From positions 1 through 64,000 of the forward strand of contig PEKW01000002.1 of assembly GCA_002796995.1 (NCBI GenBank): 64,000 nt of DNA, read 5' to 3'. A model generated the notes under the pieces. It was not told the DNA's origin, searched no databases, and saw nothing but the letters and a program-made list of their open reading frames with translations. Source of the stretch: Rhizobium sp. (GTDB lineage: Bacteria > Pseudomonadota > Alphaproteobacteria > Rhizobiales > Rhizobiaceae). The stretch's first letter is position 1, and the number at the start of each line of letters is the position of its first letter. This document shows, piece by piece, positions 35,043-44,571 of this stretch. Made by a program: the position numbers and the translations under genes.

Positions 35043-35936
35043 TCAGGCGGTAGCGGGCGTGCGGCGGGGCGCCGGCTTGGTGAAGATCACCACATTGCCG
35101 AGCAGCGTGAGGAAAAGGCCGAACAAACCGGCTGCCGTCCAGTGGTAGCCTTCGTAGATCGTCGACAGCGAAAGCGCGACGACGGGAAAGAGCACCGTCG
35201 TATAGGCGGCCTTGGAGGAGCCGAGGCGCGAGACCAGCATCAGATAGGTGGTGAACCCGACCACCGAGCCGATGGCGGCGAGATAGAGCAGGGCCACCAG
35301 ATACTTCGCATCCGGCGGCGTGACGACCGGTGTGCCGGTGAGCGCGATCAGGGTAAGCAGGATGACGGCGCCATAGGCCATGCCCCAGGCATTGGCGATG
35401 ACAGGCGGAATCCCGGCGGCGCTGTTGCGGCGCGAGGCCATGTTGCCGAGCGAGAAGAACAGGGTTCCGAGCACCGAGAGGCCGATGCCCTTCCACGTGT
35501 CGGCATCGAAGTCGAGCACGATGTCGGGGCCGAACAACAGGACGAGGCCGGTGGCCCCAAGAACGGCGGCGATCAGCGTGCGGCCGGTGATGGGATCACC
35601 GAAGAACAGCCGTGCGTTGACCGCGTTGTAGATCGTGGCCAGTGAAAAGATCACTGAGATCAGGCCGGACGGAACGAAACCGGCCGCGGTGTAGAAGCAC
35701 AGGAAGTTGCAGCAGAACAGGCAGAGCGCCTGCGCTAGGACGAAGGGCTGATGCCTCGGCGCCGGTATCGTCAGCCTGCCGGTGGCCGCCAGCACCAGCA
35801 GGAACAGCACGGCCGCCGCGGCGAAGCGGTAGAACACCGAGACCAGCACCGGCACCGGACCGACCTGCATGGCGATGGCGATCCAGGTCGTGCCCCAAAT
35901 GAGGACGGTCGAGGAAAAAAGCAGAATATTGGTCAT
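35043..35936 (-). CDS. EamA-family (DMT) transporter
   Basis: The 297-residue inner-membrane protein has ten hydrophobic helices in two EamA repeats (about 5-130 and 150-285). LIWGTTWIAIA near the start is typical. The family exports amino acids or metabolites; the substrate is unknown. It is divergent from the AraC-type regulator gene at 36095, with 158 bases between, which is the usual layout for a regulator and its exporter target. Confidence 0.88.
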   Translation of the reverse strand: MTNILLFSSTVLIWGTTWIAIAMQVGPVPVLVSVFYRFAAAAVLFLLVLAATGRLTIPAPRHQPFVLAQALCLFCCNFLCFYTAAGFVPSGLISVIFSLATIYNAVNARLFFGDPITGRTLIAAVLGATGLVLLFGPDIVLDFDADTWKGIGLSVLGTLFFSLGNMASRRNSAAGIPPVIANAWGMAYGAVILLTLIALTGTPVVTPPDAKYLVALLYLAAIGSVVGFTTYLMLVSRLGSSKAAYTTVLFPVVALSLSTIYEGYHWTAAGLFGLFLTLLGNVVIFTKPAPRRTPATA

Positions 35937-36094
35937 GGGCCCTCTCGGAATGAGCCCGAGGCTTAGACCGCCTGATCGTCTGGCTCTTGCATATTCTTGC
36001 GGTGAAATGCCGATGAACGCCGCCCTCAGCGTTATTCGCCAGTGGCCTGCGGCGAAGTCTGCGATAGAATGGTGGCCTGTTTCGAGGTTATGCC

Positions 36095-36967
36095 ATGTCG
36101 TCCCAGCACAGGTCCGTCTTCAGCTTCCTCTCGGCGTCGCGGAGCGCGGAGATGATGGGCGCGCTCGACCTGGGCCTGGGGCGATCAGCGGCGATCTGGC
36201 GCAATGCCGACGACCGCATGACCTATGAACGCACGGCGGATCACACGTTCAGTCTTTATCTCGAGGGCGGGGTCGGCACGCGCAGGCTCGACGGCGGGCC
36301 CCGCCATGGCTGGCCGGGCGCCTTCTGCCTCATGCCGCAGGGCACCTCGTCGGAATGGGAGATCACCGACGTCTTCGAGTTCGTCCACCTCTATGTTCCC
36401 GACCACGAACTCCGGCGCGTCTTTGCCGAGACCTTCGACCAGGATGCCCGGCTGATGGTGCTGCCCGAGGCGACCTTCGATCATGCGCCGGCGCTGGCCG
36501 AGGCGCTGCGCCGGCTGGCGTTCGCGACGCGGTCGCATCAGCCGCTCCTGGCCGAGGAGGCGATCAACGCCGCCTTCGTCACTCTGCTTGGCGATCCGCG
36601 CTATGGCGGCGCCCGCTCGCGCGCCATCCGGGGCGGTCTCTCGCCGGCCGTCCGGCGCCGCCTCCTCGATTATATCGAAGCCCATCTCGACAGCCAGGTC
36701 ACGCTGAGCAACCTGGCGTCGATCGCCGGTCTGAGCGAGTTTCACCTGCAGCGCATGTTCACCGCCAGCTGCGGCATCTCTCCCCATGGCTGGGTGCTGC
36801 GCCGGCGTCTGGCGCGCGCCAAGTCCCTGCTGGCGGGAAGCGATCCGATTGCGCAGATCGCATCCGCCTGCGGCTTCAGCAGCCAGAGCCACATGACGCG
36901 GGTCTTCCGGGCGATGACCGGCACGACGCCGTCCTCCTATCGGAACGGCGTCGCGGCGGCCGCCTGA
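36095..36967 (+). CDS. AraC-family transcriptional regulator
   Basis: The 290-residue regulator has an N-terminal cupin-like sensing half and a C-terminal pair of helix-turn-helix motifs (about 190-285; LSNLASIAGLSEFHLQRMF and IAQIASACGFSSQSHMTRVF, in pieces). It ends with GTTPSSYR, the AraC signature. It probably controls the divergent EamA gene. It converges on the aldo/keto reductase gene at 8 bases. Confidence 0.9.
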   Translation: MSSQHRSVFSFLSASRSAEMMGALDLGLGRSAAIWRNADDRMTYERTADHTFSLYLEGGVGTRRLDGGPRHGWPGAFCLMPQGTSSEWEITDVFEFVHLYVPDHELRRVFAETFDQDARLMVLPEATFDHAPALAEALRRLAFATRSHQPLLAEEAINAAFVTLLGDPRYGGARSRAIRGGLSPAVRRRLLDYIEAHLDSQVTLSNLASIAGLSEFHLQRMFTASCGISPHGWVLRRRLARAKSLLAGSDPIAQIASACGFSSQSHMTRVFRAMTGTTPSSYRNGVAAAA

Positions 36968-36975
36968 ACGGCCGG

Positions 36976-37974
<999 letters not shown>

Positions 37975-38082
37975 GAAATCGTACCTCTGATGTTCGATCA
38001 CCGTCCGCCAGTATAGACGGAGGTGACAGGGGCAAGATAGCGCGGCATCAGCCTGCCGATAATGCATGCAATCTGTCGCGGC

Positions 38083-38103
38083 TTGTTCTATCAGATAGAA
38101 CAA
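38083..38103. promoter_or_regulatory. Perfect palindrome over the LysR start codon
   Basis: TTGTTCTATC-A-GATAGAACAA has 10-base perfect arms around one base; the last base is the A of the ATG at 38103. It fits a T-N11-A type LysR site. No Shine-Dalgarno fits between it and the start. Confidence 0.78.
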
Positions 38104-38993
38104 TGAACAGGATCCAACTCTCGCAGCTTGCCGTTCTGGCCGCCGTTGCCGAAGGTCGCAGCTTTCGCAGGGCCGCCGAGGAACTGGGCATCGCCCCTTC
38201 CGCCGTCAGCCATGCCGTGACCGCGCTGGAGGCGAGCCTCGGCGTGCGCCTGCTCGCCCGAACGACCCGCAGCGTCGCGCCGACGGAAGAGGGGCGCATG
38301 CTGTTGGAAACGCTGTCGCCGGCGCTGGCCGACATCGGTGCCGTGCTGGAGGGGCTGGCGGACCGCAGGGGCACGCCGGCCGGGCCGCTGCGCGTGACCA
38401 TGCCGATGCTGGCCGCCGAAGACCTGATCGTTCCGCGCCTCGGCGCCTTTCTCAGCGCCTATCCGGAGATCGAGCTGGATGTCGTCACCAATGATCGCTT
38501 CGAGGACATCGTCGCCGAAGGCTTCGACGCGGGGCTCAGACTGGGCGAGCATCTGGAGGCCGATATGATCGCGGTTCGCGCCAGCGGCCCGCAGCGCGGT
38601 CTGATCGTTGCCTCTCCCGGCTACATAGTCGCCCATGGCCGGCCGCAGGCGCCGGACGATCTCATTCATCACCGCTGCATCCGGCGGCGCTTTTCCAGCG
38701 GCCGCATCTATCGCTGGGAGCTGGAAAAGGCGGGAAAGCTATTGGCCGTCGACGTGTCCGGCCCGTTGATCCTCTCCGACCAGCGGCTGATGCGCCGCGC
38801 CGCGATCGACGGCGTGGGGCTTGCCTACCTGTTCGACGGGCGGGTCGACGCGGATGTCACCGCCGGAAGGCTCGTCCCCGTGCTCGAGGACTGGTGCCCG
38901 CCCTTCGAAGGCTTCTTCATCTATTATCCCTCGCGCCGCCAGATGCGCCCGGCGCTCAGGGCCTTCGTGGATTTCTTTCGGCACCGGGGCTGA
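38103..38993 (+). CDS. LysR-family transcriptional regulator
   Basis: The 296-residue regulator has an N-terminal winged helix (LAAVAEGRSFRRAAEELGIAPSAVSHAV, in pieces, about 12-40; TRSVAPTEEG wing) and a two-lobed periplasmic-binding-like effector domain (about 90-292). It resembles the DsdC/PtxR-type regulators next to aldo/keto reductase genes. The start codon is the last part of a perfect palindrome, so it is likely autoregulated and possibly leaderless. It converges on the lipoprotein gene (41-base gap). Confidence 0.9.
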   Translation: MNRIQLSQLAVLAAVAEGRSFRRAAEELGIAPSAVSHAVTALEASLGVRLLARTTRSVAPTEEGRMLLETLSPALADIGAVLEGLADRRGTPAGPLRVTMPMLAAEDLIVPRLGAFLSAYPEIELDVVTNDRFEDIVAEGFDAGLRLGEHLEADMIAVRASGPQRGLIVASPGYIVAHGRPQAPDDLIHHRCIRRRFSSGRIYRWELEKAGKLLAVDVSGPLILSDQRLMRRAAIDGVGLAYLFDGRVDADVTAGRLVPVLEDWCPPFEGFFIYYPSRRQMRPALRAFVDFFRHRG

Positions 38994-39033
38994 AGGATCA
39001 GTGCCGTTCAAGATCTGGTGAGGTGCCTGCAGG

Positions 39034-39378
39034 CTAACGCTGGCGAAGAATGTTTGCGACGTTCGGCGACAGTCTGTCCTTTGTCAGTGCGACGTAGTCG
39101 TCATAGCCGATACGTCCATCGGCGATGCCGTTGGCAATGCGCGTGCAGGCCGCCTCCGGCCCAAGCCTTACCGAAATCCTGGCAAGCTCAGCGTCGGTCT
39201 TGCGTCGTTCCGACGGATTAGTCTTGTATTCCTTAACGCACCTGCGGATCATCTCGTCCTTGAGCTTCGGACTTCCCTCGATCGCGGTCTGAATCGCAGC
39301 ATATTTGGACTCCGATACGGCACAGCCGACCAGTCCCAGACCAATCAGGGCAAGAAGAACCGGGTTTCTGAGGTTCAT
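39034..39378 (-). CDS. Small exported lipoprotein, paralogue A
   Basis: The 114-residue protein has a lipobox LVGC near residue 19, after a short basic-hydrophobic leader (MNLRNPVLLAL). The mature part AVSESKYAAIQTAIEGSPKLK, in pieces, shares its opening and Cys pattern with the next upstream gene. The start is 39378; an in-frame upstream ATG is not used because it adds a non-signal region. The family is not recognised. It is probably an outer-membrane or periplasmic lipoprotein. Confidence 0.78.
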   Translation of the reverse strand: MNLRNPVLLALIGLGLVGCAVSESKYAAIQTAIEGSPKLKDEMIRRCVKEYKTNPSERRKTDAELARISVRLGPEAACTRIANGIADGRIGYDDYVALTKDRLSPNVANILRQR

Positions 39379-39541
39379 TGTTATTCCTTTCTGGCCAAAC
39401 ACCGGCGCGCCGGGGGCTCGTCGGTGTCAGGTTATGGCCGCAAAACGCCACGCGCCCGGTCTGCAAGGAGACCAGGCTGCTGCCTGGCTTCCATTGTGAA
39501 AGGGCGGCGGGGGTTCAAAGCCGAACCGGGTTGGGCGGGGC

Positions 39542-39886
39542 TTATCGGCCCTGGATGATCTTGATGGCGGCCGGAGTGGGGTTGCCTGTCACGCCGGACT
39601 TGTAGTCCTGATAGGTCAGGCGCCCGTTGGCCCATGCATTGTAGACCCGCGAGCACAGGACCTGCGGAACCGCCGCGGTCGATGTATTCGCCAGCATCGC
39701 CATGATCTTCAACTTTTCGGTCGACTTGGACTTGGTGTCCTTGACGCAGAGCCTGACAGCTTCTTGCTTCAACTTCGGGCTTCCCTCCAGCGCAGTACGG
39801 CCGGCTTCGTAACGCTGCTCGGATACAGCACACCCGCTCAAGGACAGTACGGCTGCGAGAAAGGGCAGAGAATATTTGATTGTCAT
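39542..39886 (-). CDS. Small exported lipoprotein, paralogue B
   Basis: The 114-residue protein has a lipobox LSGC near residue 19. After the lipidated Cys it reads AVSEQRYEAGRTALEGSPKLK, in pieces, nearly the same as paralogue A. Shared features then include RxCVK about residue 48, a second Cys (VLCSRVYNAWANGRLTYQDY versus ACTRIANGIADGRIGYDDY, in pieces) and the C-terminal ending. The two genes lie in the same direction with a 163-base gap, a tandem duplication followed by divergence. Function unknown. Confidence 0.8.
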   Translation of the reverse strand: MTIKYSLPFLAAVLSLSGCAVSEQRYEAGRTALEGSPKLKQEAVRLCVKDTKSKSTEKLKIMAMLANTSTAAVPQVLCSRVYNAWANGRLTYQDYKSGVTGNPTPAAIKIIQGR

Positions 39887-39950
39887 GTGTAAAAGGTCCG
39901 ATTGAAATCAAGTGCACTTGATAGTTGTTTCGCCATTGCCAGGCAATAGC

Positions 39951-40397
39951 TTACGTCAGCGCCATCCGATAGCGCACATGCCCGTCTTCCTTCGCATAGG
40001 TGTCGTAGAGCTTACGGGCCGTCGCGTTGTCGTTGTTGGTGTGCCAGTAGAGGCGGGACCAGCCCTTCTGCTTCGCAAGCGTGATCAGATCGTCGATCAG
40101 GGCCCGGCCGAGGCCCTGGCCGCGGAATCTCTCGTCGAGATAGAGGTCTTCCAGGTAGCAGTCCGGCGTCAGAACCCAGGTGGAATCGTGGAAATGGTGG
40201 ATGGCGAAGCCTACCAGCTCGCCGTCGACCAGCGCCACCCGCATGGCGACGCGGGACGAGGGATCGAGGATGCGTGCCCAGGTGTGGTTGGTGACCTCGT
40301 CGGGCAGGTCGACCTTGTAGAAGGTGAGGTATCCCTTCCACAGGCGCCGCCAGGCGGCTTCGTCGGCGGGCTCGGCATACCGTATTTCGATGGTCAT
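39951..40397 (-). CDS. GNAT-family N-acetyltransferase
   Basis: The 148-residue GNAT protein has the acetyl-CoA signature DERFRGQGLGRALIDDL (about 88-104) and a C-terminal NNDNATARKLYDTYAKE, in pieces, where the substrate-facing Asn and Tyr lie. The start is 40397 (MTIEIRYAEP), preceded by the stop of the aldo/keto reductase gene 7 bases upstream, so the two are co-transcribed. The substrate is unknown. Confidence 0.88.
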   Translation of the reverse strand: MTIEIRYAEPADEAAWRRLWKGYLTFYKVDLPDEVTNHTWARILDPSSRVAMRVALVDGELVGFAIHHFHDSTWVLTPDCYLEDLYLDERFRGQGLGRALIDDLITLAKQKGWSRLYWHTNNDNATARKLYDTYAKEDGHVRYRMALT

Positions 40398-40404
40398 GGA
40401 ATTC

Positions 40405-41355
40405 TTACGCTCCGGCTTCGGTGAGGCGCGCCATCTGGGCTTCGGAAAGGGCAAGCTTGCCGGCGGCAATCAGGCTTTCGAGCTGGCGAAGGCTGGTGGC
40501 GGAGGCGATCGGCGCGGTGATGCCGGGGCGGGCGGCGACCCAGGCGATCGCGACCGTCGCGGGCGTCGTACCGGTCTCGGCCGCCACCTGGTCGAGCGCT
40601 GCGAGGATATTCAAGCCCTTGTCATCGAGATAATTGCCGACGCGGTAGCTGCGCGCCGCACCTTCCGTGTCCTTGAGGCTGCGGTACTTGCCGGTGAGGA
40701 AGCCGGCGGCGAGCGCATAATAGCTGATGACGCCGATCTCTTCCTTCATGCAAAGGTCGGCCAGCGGCCCTTCGAACCTGTCGCGGGTGTAGAGATTGTA
40801 CTCCGGCTGCACGACGTCGTAGCGTGGCAGGTTGTTCCTGTCGGCTGCGTCGAGCGAAGCCTGCAACTGGTCGGCCTCGTAGTTCGAACAGCCGATCGCC
40901 CGGACCTTGCCCTGCTGCTTGAGCCTGGCAAAGGCCTCCAGCGTTTCCTCGATCGGCACGTCCTCGTCCGGTTTGTGGGCGAGATAGAGGTCGATATAAT
41001 CGGTGCCGAGCCGCTTGAGCGAGGCCTCGGCTGCCTCGGCGATCCACTTGGCGGACAGACCGGTCTTTCGCCCCTGGCTGTCGAAGCCGACCTTGGTGAC
41101 GATCACCGCCTTGTCGCGGGCGACATGGCCGCGCTTCAGCCACTGGCCGATGATCTCCTCGCTCTCGCCGCCCTTGTGGCCGTCGACCCAGGAGGAATAG
41201 ACGTCTGCCGTGTCGATCGCATTGTAGCCGGCGTCGAAGAAGGCATCGAGCAGGCCGAACGAGGTCTTTTCGTCGGCGGTCCAGCCGAACACATTGCCGC
41301 CGAAGACGACGGGCGCGATGGAAAGGCCAGTGCGGCCGAGCGAACGCTTCTGCAT
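40405..41355 (-). CDS. Aldo/keto reductase
   Basis: The 316-residue NADPH-dependent reductase is of the YccK/AKR11-14-like group. MQKRSLGRTGLSIAPVVFGGN at the start, AIDTADVYSSW (Asp, Tyr), IVTKVGF (Lys) and LYLAHKPDEDVPIEET (His) mark the catalytic set, in pieces. It is the second aldo/keto reductase of the window and differs from the YajO-like one. It lies between the GlxA-type regulator and the GNAT gene, all on the minus strand, in a possible four-gene operon. Confidence 0.9.
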   Translation of the reverse strand: MQKRSLGRTGLSIAPVVFGGNVFGWTADEKTSFGLLDAFFDAGYNAIDTADVYSSWVDGHKGGESEEIIGQWLKRGHVARDKAVIVTKVGFDSQGRKTGLSAKWIAEAAEASLKRLGTDYIDLYLAHKPDEDVPIEETLEAFARLKQQGKVRAIGCSNYEADQLQASLDAADRNNLPRYDVVQPEYNLYTRDRFEGPLADLCMKEEIGVISYYALAAGFLTGKYRSLKDTEGAARSYRVGNYLDDKGLNILAALDQVAAETGTTPATVAIAWVAARPGITAPIASATSLRQLESLIAAGKLALSEAQMARLTEAGA

Positions 41356-41442
41356 GGGGAAACTCCGTGGGTTCGCGGGAGGCGGCCGAAGGCGGCCGGG
41401 CTGAGAGGTCGCAGGTTAGCAACCGCGCCTGTGATCGACCAC

Positions 41443-42441
41443 TCAATTTCTTTGATCGGACGTTCGGTAGTGGCTCGGCGGCAGGGTGTTGTGCTGCGCC
41501 CAGATGCGCCTGAGATGGCGCGGCGAGGAGAATCCCGCCCGCTCGGCCACCGTCTCCATGTCGAGGCGGGAATGGGTAAGGATGTCGCGCGCCAGCGTCA
41601 CCCGCATCAGATTGACGTAAGCGATGACGGACAGTCCGGCGTGCTCGCGAAACAGCCGCGTCATGTGGCGCTCGCTCAGATGGCCGAGATCCGCCAGCTG
41701 CGACAGCGTCCAGTCGCGCGCCGGATCGGCCATGATGGCATCCTGGATACGGTGGATCGCCGGGTGCAGGTGGTTGCGGCCGGACAGCCAGGGCGAGAGC
41801 TGCGGATCGGCGCCGCTGCGGCGCATGTAGATCACCATGGTCCGCGCGATCGAAAGTGCAACCGGCGCGGAGGTGAGCTTCGAGACGATGTGCAGCATCA
41901 GATCGATGCCGGTGGAAATGCCGGCGCTGGAAAAGCACTCGCCGTCCTCGACGAAGAGGCGGTTTTCCAGCACCTGCGCGGTCGGGGCGAGACGGCTGAG
42001 GTCGTCGATGCAGTCCGCGTGGGTGGTGCAGGCATGGCCGTCGAGCAGACCGGCGGATGCTGCGAGCAAGGCGCCGGAACAGATGGTGACGAGCGTGATG
42101 CCCGGCACGACCACGCGGGCGAGCCAGCGCGCGATCTCCGCTCGCTCGGCCGCAACCGACGAAGGATCGGGAACCGCGCCCATGCTGCCGGAAATGACCA
42201 CATAGGCGCCGTCGGGCAGTCGCTCGGGCAAAGGTTCCAGATTGGCGAGCGTCAGTCCGATCGATGTCGTCTGTTCGGCACGGGCGGCGACGAAACGGCA
42301 GTCGAACAGGATGTCCTCCTGTTCGCTGTTGGCGTAGCGCAGCACCTCGACCGGACCGGCGACATCCATCAACAGCGTGTGCGGCGGCAGCACGACATAG
42401 ACGGGGATGGTCCGGCGGTCGGGGCGGGGCGCGACTGTCAT
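41443..42441 (-). CDS. GlxA-family regulator (DJ-1/PfpI plus AraC domains)
   Basis: The 332-residue protein has an N-terminal DJ-1/PfpI-like domain (about 13-180; the elbow Cys in TICSGALLAASAGLLDGH) and a C-terminal AraC DNA-binding part (about 225-325; LSERHMTRLFREHAGL, AGFSSPRHLRRIW). Such proteins sense amides or amines. The start is 42441, overlapping the stop of the isochorismatase gene by 4 bases (TCAT on the plus strand). It probably controls its neighbours: a hydrolase upstream and a reductase downstream. Confidence 0.9.
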   Translation of the reverse strand: MTVAPRPDRRTIPVYVVLPPHTLLMDVAGPVEVLRYANSEQEDILFDCRFVAARAEQTTSIGLTLANLEPLPERLPDGAYVVISGSMGAVPDPSSVAAERAEIARWLARVVVPGITLVTICSGALLAASAGLLDGHACTTHADCIDDLSRLAPTAQVLENRLFVEDGECFSSAGISTGIDLMLHIVSKLTSAPVALSIARTMVIYMRRSGADPQLSPWLSGRNHLHPAIHRIQDAIMADPARDWTLSQLADLGHLSERHMTRLFREHAGLSVIAYVNLMRVTLARDILTHSRLDMETVAERAGFSSPRHLRRIWAQHNTLPPSHYRTSDQRN

Positions 42442-42998
42442 GCGGCAAGCCCGATCTGGCCGAGCGCCTGTTCGACCGTCGCGATGCGGGCAAAGCGACC
42501 GGCCAGCACCAGTTCGGTGCGGATCTTGATGTCGGCCGCGCTGAACACCTGGCCGGAGGCATGGGTCATCGGGAAGGTCAGCGTCGCCTCGGTCACGTAA
42601 TCGACCGCAAAGCCGAGATCGGCGCCGTGGCGCGTCGTCGTTTCGCAGCACTGCTCGGTGCGGATGCCCGAGACGATCAGCCGGCCGATGCCGCGCTGGC
42701 GCAGCCAGATTTCGAGCGGCGTGCCGACGAAGGCCGAGTGCCGGGTCTTGTGGATGGTGAAGTCCGGCTCGATGCGGAGGCCGGCGAGCGTCGTGACGAA
42801 ACCGCTGTCGAGGCGGAACTCCGCATCGTCGTCGGTATGGAAGATCTGCACGACGGCATAGCCGGCGGCCTTAGCCCCGTCGATCAGCGCCTGCTGCCTG
42901 GAGAGGAAATCGACGACGTCCTCGTCGCGCCAGTAGGGGCGGTGGCGGAAGGATTCCTGGACGTCGATGACAAGGAGGGCTGTGTTGCTGGCGGTCAT
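42438..42998 (-). CDS. Cysteine hydrolase, isochorismatase family
   Basis: The 186-residue protein has the Asp-Lys-Cys triad of the isochorismatase-like fold: Asp in LLVIDVQES (about 12), Lys in TIHKTRHSAF (about 84), and Cys in GIRTEQCCETT (about 114-115). The family includes nicotinamidases, ureidoacrylate hydrolases and N-carbamoyl hydrolases; the substrate cannot be fixed. ATG 42998 has an AGAGG seven bases upstream, so it is preferred to ATG 43007. It is co-translated with the GlxA-type regulator. Confidence 0.9.
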   Translation of the reverse strand: MTASNTALLVIDVQESFRHRPYWRDEDVVDFLSRQQALIDGAKAAGYAVVQIFHTDDDAEFRLDSGFVTTLAGLRIEPDFTIHKTRHSAFVGTPLEIWLRQRGIGRLIVSGIRTEQCCETTTRHGADLGFAVDYVTEATLTFPMTHASGQVFSAADIKIRTELVLAGRFARIATVEQALGQIGLAA

Positions 42999-43198
42999 TT
43001 TCTGCATCCTCTGTGTTGATGGGATAGCCGAAAATACCGCATAAGAAAAAGGGAAAAAGTTCTGCTCCGGACGATGATGGGACGTTTCCGGCCAATCTTG
43101 ATCCCACTTGCGGTCTGCCGTGACTTGCCTTTGTGGGCCGTTGCCAAGCGGCGGATCTCTGACTAGGGTCGCGCGGCAACGTTACAGGAGGAGCCCAA

Positions 43199-44188
43199 AT
43201 GCTGCGTTTCGGAATTCTGTCCACAGCCAAGATCGGCCGCGATCTCGTCGTGCCGGCCATGCAGGACGCCGAGAACTGCGTCGTCACGGCGGTGGCGAGC
43301 CGCGATCTTTCCAAGGCGCGCGCCATGGCGGACCGTTTCTCCGTGCCGCATGCCTTCGGCTCCTACGAGGAGATGCTCGCCTCCGACACGATCGATGCCG
43401 TCTACATTCCGCTGCCGACCGCGCAGCATGTCGAATGGACGATCAGGGCGGCGGACGCCGGCAAGCATGTGCTGTGCGAAAAACCGATCGCGCTCAAGGC
43501 CTCCGACATCGACCAGCTGATTGCGGCGCGCGACCGCAACGGCGTGCTGGTCTCCGAAGCATTCATGGTTACTTACACGCCGGTCTGGCGCAAGGTGCGC
43601 GCGCTCCTGTCCGAAGGGGCGATCGGTCGGCTGCGCCACGTCCAGGGCGTCTTCACCTATTTCAACCGCGATCCCGACAATATGCGCAACATTCCCGAAC
43701 TTGGCGGCGGCGGCCTGCCGGATATCGGCGTGTATCCGGCGATCGCCACCCGTTTCGCCACTGGGGCCGAACCGTTGAAGGTGCAGGCCGTGGTCGAGCG
43801 TGATGCGGAATTCGGCACCGACATCTATTCGAGCGTCAAGGCGGATTTCGGCGGCTTCGAGCTGAGCTTCTACGTCTCGACCCAGATGGCCAACCGCCAG
43901 TCCATGGTGTTCCACGGCACGGAAGGCTTCATCGAGGTCCGTTCGCCCTTCAACGCCGATCGCTGGGGCGCCGAAGAGGTCGAGCTATCCAACCAGTCGC
44001 ACAACCAGTCGCAGGTCTTCCGCTTCCAGGACAGCCGGCAGTATCGGCGTGAGGCCGAAACTTTTGCCAAGGCGGCGCTGAGCGGCGATCGCTCCGACGT
44101 CGTCAGCCTCGAAAGCTCGCGCGACAACCAGCGCTTCATCGACGCGATCTATCGCGCCGGCGAGAAGGATGGCTGGGAGACGGTCTGA
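43199..44188 (+). CDS. Gfo/Idh/MocA-family oxidoreductase
   Basis: The 329-residue NAD(P)-dependent enzyme starts [16 protein letters not shown] with a Rossmann domain (1-120). The Lys motif VLCEKPIAL lies at about 94-102, and a C-terminal alpha/beta domain contains [14 protein letters not shown]. The substrate is probably a sugar, inositol or dihydrodiol. A strong AGGAGG ribosome site precedes the ATG. No sugar transporter is nearby. It converges on the GtrA-like gene (8 bases). Confidence 0.92.
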   Translation: MLRFGILSTAKIGRDLVVPAMQDAENCVVTAVASRDLSKARAMADRFSVPHAFGSYEEMLASDTIDAVYIPLPTAQHVEWTIRAADAGKHVLCEKPIALKASDIDQLIAARDRNGVLVSEAFMVTYTPVWRKVRALLSEGAIGRLRHVQGVFTYFNRDPDNMRNIPELGGGGLPDIGVYPAIATRFATGAEPLKVQAVVERDAEFGTDIYSSVKADFGGFELSFYVSTQMANRQSMVFHGTEGFIEVRSPFNADRWGAEEVELSNQSHNQSQVFRFQDSRQYRREAETFAKAALSGDRSDVVSLESSRDNQRFIDAIYRAGEKDGWETV

Positions 44189-44196
44189 GCCGGAGA

Positions 44197-44571
44197 TCAG
44201 CGGCGAAAGACGAAGCGCGAATAGCCGAAGAAGGAAAAGGCCATGGCGGCGATCGAGGCGATCACCAGCGCCGCCATCGGCTGGAGGATCGGCAGCGACA
44301 GGAGCAGCCCGCTGTAGATCAGATAGTTGACCGCGGCCGAGGTGATGCCGACCGAGCCGTAGCGGAAGCCTTCCACCGCGATCGAGCGGCGCGAGGCGCC
44401 GAAGGTGAAGCTGCGGTTGAGATACCAGGTGGCGACGAGCGCCACGGCAATGGCGACGGCGCGGGCGACAAAGGGGCCGAGCGGCGTCGTTTCGAGCAGC
44501 AGCCAGAGCAGGGCGGCATCTATGACGAAACCGGCCGTGCCGACGATGCCGAAGCGGACGAGCTTCCTCAT
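44197..44571 (-). CDS. GtrA-like membrane protein
   Basis: The 124-residue protein with four hydrophobic helices fits the GtrA/DPMS-flippase family (RFGIVGTAGFVIDAALL at the start; WYLNRSFTFG). Such proteins flip undecaprenyl- or dolichyl-linked sugars across the inner membrane. Its ATG overlaps the TGA of the GT2 gene (ATGA), so the two are translated together. The pair is the classical layout of a lipid-linked-sugar module. Confidence 0.9.
   Translation of the reverse strand: MRKLVRFGIVGTAGFVIDAALLWLLLETTPLGPFVARAVAIAVALVATWYLNRSFTFGASRRSIAVEGFRYGSVGITSAAVNYLIYSGLLLSLPILQPMAALVIASIAAMAFSFFGYSRFVFRR

Noticed and set aside
40324-42600. Very long plus-strand frame of about 760 codons
   Set aside because: It runs antisense through a GNAT, an aldo/keto reductase and a GlxA-type regulator, each with intact motifs.
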